From contig JAVGWX010000004.1 in assembly GCA_036924085.1 (NCBI GenBank), positions 38,290,293 through 38,354,292 on the forward strand: 64,000 nucleotides of DNA. The letters run 5' to 3'. Positions 57,750 through 64,000 of this stretch are shown here, one piece after another. Under the pieces are notes generated by a model, which was given only the letters and a program-made list of their open reading frames with translations, did not search any database and was not told where the DNA came from. Made by a program: the position numbers and the translations under genes. The first letter of the stretch is position 1. The number at the start of each line of letters is the position of its first letter. Source of the stretch: Ariolimax columbianus. Taxonomy: Eukaryota > Mollusca > Gastropoda > Stylommatophora > Arionidae.

Positions 57750-58259
57750 GAATCAGTATGAGTATCAACCTTTTTTGGCTCGTAAATATTCTTGTATACT
57801 AAAATTACTATATTGAAGTATATTGTAATAACAGTAATTGTTCATTTCTACAATACAAATGTGCTACTGGCTGAATGCGTGATAACCTGGATAGAAAAAG
57901 CAAAGTATTTTAACAAAAGCATCAAATAATAAGCTGTTTTAGGACATAGTCTAATGGCACACTTTACACTAAGCGCTGTAGAATAACAGCAAAAATACCC
58001 TCAAGTATATTATATTAATTTAAAACAAGATTTTAAATGGAGACGAAAAACACAGGTTGCAATTACCCTATATTTGAAATCATGATGCCTAGAAATCAAA
58101 CTAGATCGCCTCCGATTATACATGCTTCGCCCCTCAGTTGTATTGTGTTATCTGTACCATCATGACAATTCATCACATTAGCAATTTGAACTTCTGTTTC
58201 CGGGTGATCAAAGCGGGATAACCAGCAGAAATAAAACTAACGAATTTTACAGCATGTCA
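57750..58259. other. AT-rich sequence upstream of the snoRNA host gene model
   Basis: No recognised repeat or conserved exon. It could hold the 5' exon or promoter of the host gene, but nothing decides this. Confidence 0.3.
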
Positions 58260-58432
58260 TAGAAGAATTCCGGAGGCGCGTTTTAGCACGATGGCAAAGA
58301 AAATGTTGAATAGAGCCGGGGCTTGAGCACAACCTTGTTTAACTCCGCTGTTAATGCCAAAGACCTCAGATTCCTGACCGTCGTGCAGCACTGTACCTTT
58401 TATGTCCACGTCAAAAGACCTAACTTAACTTA
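58260..58432 (-). pseudogene. LINE RT fragment
   Basis: The - strand reads VLHDGQESEVFGINSGVKQG then PALFNIFFAIVLKRASG, the RT motif around the QGC block of an EN-RT LINE related to, but not the same copy as, the next element. Confidence 0.75.
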
Positions 58433-60738
58433 TAATAATAATAGCTGTCCATCGTTGTCGATGAGGATCGCCGACATCATCCTTGTCACAGATTTCCCTG
58501 TTGGGTGTGGGTGCGCATGTGGCTGAACAGGCCAATGCGGGCACGAAAACATCTGCTACATATCGGGCACACGAGGGTTGTAGAAGATGATGGTGTTTCC
58601 GCTGTTCGGGATTTCCGGGTCTCGCGTGTGCTCTGGGCTTTCACAACACGGTCGTCTTCGCCGGTAGCTACACCCGATTTGACTGCGCTTCTCCAGTCAG
58701 GTCTGTTTTGCGCAAGACATTCCCATGTGTCGATGTCTATCTGGCAACTTTTCAGTGAGTCCTTCAGACCATCTTAAAATGGTTTCTTTGGGCGCCCTCT
58801 CTCGCGCCATCCCTTTTCAGCTCGCCGTAGAGAAGCTTCTTTGGGAGCCGCTCGTCTGACATACGGACGAGGTGTCCGGCCCATCCTAGTCGTGCTTTTT
58901 CTAGCAGTGCATGGATGCTGGGCATGTTATCCCTCGAGAGAACCTCGATGTCAATGACACGATCTTGCCATCGGATGGGGAATATTCACCTCAGGCAATC
59001 TGTGTGAAAGTGGTTTAACTTCCTTGCATGTTCAGAGTATACAGTCCAGCTTTCGCAAACGTATAGTAGGGTTGGAATGGTGGTTGCACGGTAGACTTTG
59101 AGTTTGGTCTTGACGCTGATGCCACGACGTGCCCAGACCATTGAGCGCATTCTACCAAAGGCTGTGCTGGCCTTTGCTATTCTGCTTGCCACCTCATCGT
59201 CTAGGCTGACAGATCTCGACAGCGTGCTGCCCAGATATGTGAATTTGTCTACGACATTCAGCGTCTGCCCGCTGACTGTAGTCTCTGGTTTTGTGTACGA
59301 CATGCCTGGTGCTGGTTGATACATAACCTCTGTGTTTTTTTGGCATTTATGGTCAGGCCAAAATTTTCGCATGCTGCAGAGAACCGGTCCACTCCAACCT
59401 GCATGTTCAGTTCTGAGTTGCTCATTAGAGCGCAGTTGTCAGCAAATACAAGTTCCCTGATTATGTCGCCAGCCACTTTGGTTTTGGCCTTCATTCTTCT
59501 GGCATTGAGTAACTTGCCATCAGTGCGGTACTTTATGGGTATTCTATGCTCCAGTGATCTGAAGGTATCTGTCATCGTGGCCGCGAACATCATGCTGAAC
59601 AAGGTCGGGGCGAGTTCACATCCTTGTTTTACTCCGTTTGATACTAGAAACGTTTTAGAGATTGCACCATTGTCTAGTACACGAGCACACGTGCCTTCGT
59701 GTAGCTGTTTCACCATGGTTATGAACTTGTTGGGGCAACCAAACTTGGACATTATTATCCACAGCCCTCATCTGTTTACTGTATCTAATGCCTTTGTCAA
59801 ATCAATAAATGTGGTGTACAATGCCTGATTTTGTTCCCGACACTTCTCTTGTACTTGGCGAGCGGCAAAAATCATGTCCACTGTTCCTCTTCCGGCTCTG
59901 AATCCACATTGGCTTTCTGGTAAGTGGTGGCTTTGTTCAAGGTGTTTGTTGGGCCTGTATAGCAGTAATCGCGCTAAGATCTTGCCTGCTGCGGAGAGTA
60001 GCGATATTCTACGATTATTGTCGCATTCCTGACGGTTGCCTTTTCTTTTGTACAGGTGAACGATTGAGGCGTCCTTTAGCTCCTGTGGAATTTTTCCTTC
60101 AGCCCACATGTGGGCTGAAGAGTTCAGTGATCCTTCTGGTGAGTGATGGGCCAGCTATCTTGTATACCTCTGCCGGTATTGCATCAGCTCCTGGAGCTTT
60201 ATCCAACGCCAGGTTCAGTTCCACCTGCGGCATTCGTCGGATGGCCTCCTCATTTATGGACGATGGGTGGTTTAGTATTTTGCAGAAGTGGTCCGCCCAT
60301 CTGTCTAGAATCTGAACCTTATCTGTTAGCAATGCCCCATCCGCACTGCAAACCGGTGTATTACTAGAAAGCTGCGGGCCGTAGAGAGCTTTCAGTGCCT
60401 CGTAAAACTGTTTGGTGTCATGACGCTCGGCGAACATCTCAATTTCGTCAGCTCTTTTGCTGAGCCAGGAGTCTTGCATCTCTCTAAGCCTGGTCTGTAC
60501 AGCTTTGCGAGCAGTACGGAAGACAGCTTTTGCTGCCGGAGATGGTGTGTCCCTCTGGTATTCCCTGTGCGTTTCATGTTTTGCATCGAGAAGGCCCTGT
60601 ATTTCCAGATCGTTCTCTTCAAACCAGTCCTTATGCTTGCGCGTGAGTGGGCCAATGTGTTTAACAGCTGTATCGTAGAGTGTGTTTCTCAATTATGTCT
60701 CGTTCTCTTCGATGTCGTTATTTTCAAAACGAAGCTCA

Positions 60739-63232
60739 AAACCACATCGAGGTCCCTGCAGATAAGCATACAGACATTAGCGAAGAGCTAAAGGGACACG
60801 AAAACATAAATACGGCTCCTGAAGAGCACATGATGGCCAAACTAACAATGCGCGAAATGGAAAAGGCTATGAGAACACTAAAGAAAAGGAAATCTCCCGG
60901 AAAAGACGGGATAACAAACGAAATGCTGATGGGGCTGGGCCAAACAGCGAAGAAAAAACTACTATCAGTCCTGAACCAAAGCTGGAAAAGGGGTATTGTA
61001 CCCCAGGCATGGAAAGATGCAATACTGGTACCAGTACCAAAAACAGGAAAGGACAAAACAGATCCGAATGGATACAGGCCCATAAGCCTACTGAGCTGTG
61101 TCGGCAAGCTGATGGAACGGATGATAAACACCAGACTGATGTGGCATCTGGAAGAAAAACGAATACTAATTCCACAGCAAGCCGGCTTTAGACAGCACAG
61201 ATCCACTGAGGACCAGGTCATCCTCATAGCCCAGGAGATAGAAGATGCCTACCAGGCACAGAAACACACAGTAGCTGTTTGGGTGGATCTGGAAAAGGCA
61301 TTTGACAAAGTCTGGAAGGATGGACTTAGAGTCAAGCTAAGAAGAAGTGATGTTTGTGGGAAGATGTACAAGTGGATCAACCACTACCTCAAACAAAGAA
61401 CGGCCAGAGTCCAAGTACAAGGGCAGATGAGCAAAAAGGTGACACTCGAGCAGGGAGTACCCCAAGGGGGAGTACTGTCACCCACACTCTTCCTGGTATA
61501 TATAAACGATATTACAGAGAATATACCAAGAAGAGTCCATAGCTCAATGTTTGCAGACGATCTGGCTATGTGGACCTCTGAAAAGAATCTCACCATAGCA
61601 AGAAATCGGATGCAAACGGCCCTAACATCGCTGGAAGAGTGGGCGAACTCATGGCTGGTCAAAATAAACGAGGAGAAAACCACGTGCACAATATTCTCGC
61701 TCTCATTAAAACCCCAAAGTACCAAATTAAGCCTAAATGGCAAAATCCTGCAGCCAAACGACAACCCAACCTATCTGGGAGTCACATTTGATCGGCGCAT
61801 GACATGGAAAAGTCAGATTGAGAGAAACCGAATGAAAGCCAGAGAAAGAATGGCGATCATGAGGAAACTTGCTGGCACAAGCTGGGGAGCAGACGAAGGC
61901 ATACTAAAGAAACTGTACACCGGAAGAGTGAGACCAGTTCTCGAGTATGGCATCGCGGCATGGACAACAGCAGCGAAGGCGAACTTCGATAAAGTTAACA
62001 AACTTCAAAACCAAGCCATGAGAATTATAACAGGTGGCATGAAGTCAACGCCAATTGTAGAACTTGAAAAGATTACAAAACTGCAATCCATGACCGACAG
62101 AAGAGACTGCAGAGCCCAGCTGCAGTCAGAGAAACTCCGAAGACTGACGGACCATCCAATGTACCAGAGACTAAACAATTTGGGAACTGGGAAACTAAAG
62201 CGGAGAAACTTTGCAGAAATAGCCAAAGCAAAGATGCACGAAGATCCCATAAACGCACTAACAACACCAAAACCCATCACTACTGTACGAAAACCTACTT
62301 GGAGGCAGGATATATTTCCAGAGGTGGTAGAAAATATACCAGGTATTGCAAACAAAAACTGCCAGACCGAAAAAGAAAGGAGAGACACTACCCTAAGCTT
62401 CATAACGAAAAGCTACCCAAGCATGGACTGGACCCATGCATACACCGACGGTTCTGTAACAAACACTACACAGAACGGAGGGGCAGGAGCATTCCTGAAC
62501 CTACCAAATGGCAGAAAAATAACACTGTCATTCGCTACTGGTAAGTACACAAGCAATTTCAGAGCGGAGGCAGAGGCACTGAGGGCGGCAGTGGAAGAAA
62601 TGGCAACACACAGTGAAAATGAGAGCCACATAGTCTTGCTGACAGATGCTCTCGCCGTAGTCACAGCGCTAAAAAGCCAGAAAAACACTGAGCTTAATGA
62701 CTTAAGAGCAGCACTCTGCAAACTGTGCCAGCTGTCCGCACCAAAAAGGGTAGTGGTACAGTGGGTTCCGTCACACTGCAACATCCAAGGCAACGAGGAG
62801 GCAGACAGACTGGCAAAAGAAGGTGCAAGGCTACCACAAACAGATACCAGTATGACGTACGAAGAGTCAAAACGGCTTATCAAAGCCAGGTACATGACCA
62901 AATGGGAAACCGAATATACTGGTTACACCAAAAACGATGCCTATTACCAGTTGAACCGAAGAGAGCAGGTCGTTGTCTTCAGACTTCTCACTGGCCACAA
63001 TAGACTGAGGTACCACCTATTCAACAAATTGAAGATAGGGTGTACCGACGAATGCCCGTGCGGTACTGGTAAAATGACCACTGAACATCTGCTGCAGAAC
63101 TGCCCGACATACGGGGATCAGAGAGAGCAGATGTGGCCATTGCCAGTGGAACTGCAAGACAAGCTCTATGGTAGTGGCGAGAGTCTCAGGATGACCGCCG
63201 CTTTTTTCGAAAAAATAATGGTTACTGTCTGA
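60739..63232 (+). CDS. LINE-I polyprotein C-terminal part: reverse transcriptase and RNase H
   Basis: One frame without stops from 60680 to 63232, but the first 20 residues after the Met at 60680 come from the flanking LINE, so only sequence from 60739 belongs to the element. RT: KSPGKDGITNEML (about 60892), NGYRPISLLSCVGKLMERM (61067), QAGFRQHRSTEDQ, VWVDLEKAFDKVW (first catalytic Asp, 61281), QGVPQGGVLSPTLFLVYIND, SSMFADDLAMW (61540; FADD intact). RNase H: HAYTDGSVTNT (62434), [50 protein letters not shown]-x6-TEHLLQNC knuckle (63050) follows. The APE endonuclease and any ORF1 are lost by truncation. Domain order fits the I superfamily of non-LTR retrotransposons. It cannot move by itself, but the intact RT frame indicates a recent insertion. 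Confidence 0.92.
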
Positions 63233-63259
63233 CTGTGTACGCAGAAGAAGAAGAAGAAG
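60739..63259 (+). mobile_element. LINE-I insertion, 2.5 kb, 5'-truncated, frame intact
   Basis: The youngest and longest LINE-I copy. It is flanked by a perfect 13-bp duplication AAAACGAAGCTCA (60726-60738 and 63260-63272) and ends GTACGCAG(AAG)n. It lies antisense within the EN-RT LINE, and removing it rejoins that element. Confidence 0.95.
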
Positions 63260-64000
63260 AAAACGAAGCTCAGATAGTCTGTTCTCAAGTTCTTCATGGA
63301 AGCCTCCTCTCGCGGGTTCGTATTTCAGCTGAGAGACATTTAGCCTCCTCGGTGGTTTCTTTCCCCGGGGGCGCATTTTGGGCTGGATCTTGAAGTTTAG
63401 CTTGGCAATGATAAGTCGATGGTCGGTCCAACATTCTGCACCACACATGCTCTTCGTTACCATAGCATCCGCTCAACCCCTACGTCTGATGATAATGTAG
63501 TCAATAAGGTGCCAGGGGCGGGACCTTGGGTGCATCTATGTGGTTCTATTTCGGACCGGAAGTCGGAAAGCTGTGTTGGTAATGAGTAGTTTATTTGCGG
63601 CACATGTCCTCAGAAGGAGCAGTCCGTTACTATTGCATTTTCCGATACCATGTCTGCCAATGGCCCCCTCCCAGGCTGTATGGTCTGTGCCAACCCTAGC
63701 GTTAAAATCACCGAGGATAACCAATTTGTCAGATTTGGGGACTGCAGCGATGAGCGCCTCAAGGTCCTCATAAAACTTATCTTTTGTTTCCTGATGATTT
63801 GTCATTGTGGGTGCGTATGCACTGATAAGTGTTGCATGACGCCCTCCTATTAGTGTAATCAAGCGGTCATTAATTCTTTAACCGAGGAGGCATCGGAACT
63901 CACAAGTAAACAATCAACTCGAAAGACCAGAGGAAAGAGAGGTGGAAGAAGAATAAATAAACAAATGCACTCTGACACAGATACCTCAAAGCTCCACCCC

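Larger units (their letters stand above)
58433..64000 (-). pseudogene. EN-RT LINE with C-terminal C2H2 finger, split by LINE-I
   Basis: APE endonuclease and RT of the invertebrate and fish family often annotated as craniofacial-development-protein-2-like. From the 5' side: [20 protein letters not shown] and [15 protein letters not shown] (63862-63536), AECWTDHRLIIAKL (63463 on), then after the insertion YRRDTP-like linker and APGADAIPAEVYKIAG (60692-60099), SQCGFRAGRGTVDMIFAARQ, NGVKQGCELAPTLFSMMF, LVFADNCALM (59450) and YVCESWTVYSEHARKLNHFH. The C-terminus CPICSRCFRARIGLFSHMRT near 58540 is a C2H2 finger, followed by a TATTATTATTA tail. The catalytic box reads FADN rather than FADD, and frameshifts are present, so it is inactive. 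The right end is cut by the window. Confidence 0.88.

Noticed and set aside
59316..59828. 170-aa + strand ORF
   Set aside because: Antisense to the EN-RT LINE reverse transcriptase, whose motifs are on the - strand.
60680..60738. Start codon of an 850-aa LINE protein
   Set aside because: This segment lies outside the 13-bp target-site duplication and belongs to the neighbouring LINE in antisense.
62413..62901. 162-aa - strand ORF
   Set aside because: Antisense to the LINE-I RNase H region.

Overview
This is an AT-rich eukaryotic window from an invertebrate, probably a protostome and possibly a mollusc. Evidence for that is spliced metazoan genes with small exons and long introns, tRNA-derived SINEs, several LINE clades, mariner and piggyBac elements, and metazoan-type 28S rRNA sequence. 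Family labels such as SINE-A or LINE-I are local names given here, not database names.

Genes. (1) The 3' part of NUP35 (nucleoporin Nup53/35) lies on the + strand at 674-6304, with a possible 21-nt microexon. (2) NDUFV3 (complex I small subunit) is on the - strand at 38240-31675 in three exons, 110 aa when joined. (3) RPS11 (uS17) is complete on the + strand at 38572-45940, with five exons and 158 aa. NDUFV3 and RPS11 start 331 bp apart, head to head, so they share a promoter interval that holds an ETS/GABP-type site. (4) A split gene of unknown product occupies about 57.7-51.8 kb on the - strand. Its introns hold the most striking item here: seven copies of one C/D-box snoRNA-like sequence of about 62 nt (52298-56849), each in unrelated flanking DNA.

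Repeats. Everything else is a nested repeat landscape. LINE-I (I-superfamily type, RT plus RNase H) has four clean 5'-truncated copies with 10-13 bp target-site duplications and (AAG)n tails (9733-9889, 28456-28999, 40947-41519, 60739-63259). The last has an uninterrupted reading frame and sits inside another LINE with an endonuclease, an RT and a C-terminal C2H2 finger (58433-64000). SINE-A (about 350 bp, AAG tail) has more than fifteen copies. SINE-B, -D and -E have tRNA-like A and B boxes. A CR1-like LINE (8871-10800), a mariner with a D,D34D transposase (11545-13081), a piggyBac relic inside RPS11 intron 3 (42346-44153) and a related short TTAA element inside the snoRNA array (53692-54358) are also present.

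A second unusual object is a retroposed chimera at 14488-15584. It combines the 3' end of 28S rRNA with a SINE-like tail ending in the same GCGTACG(AAG)n terminus as LINE-I, and is flanked by an 11-bp duplication. This suggests that LINE-I machinery mobilises SINE-A and an rRNA-derived transcript.
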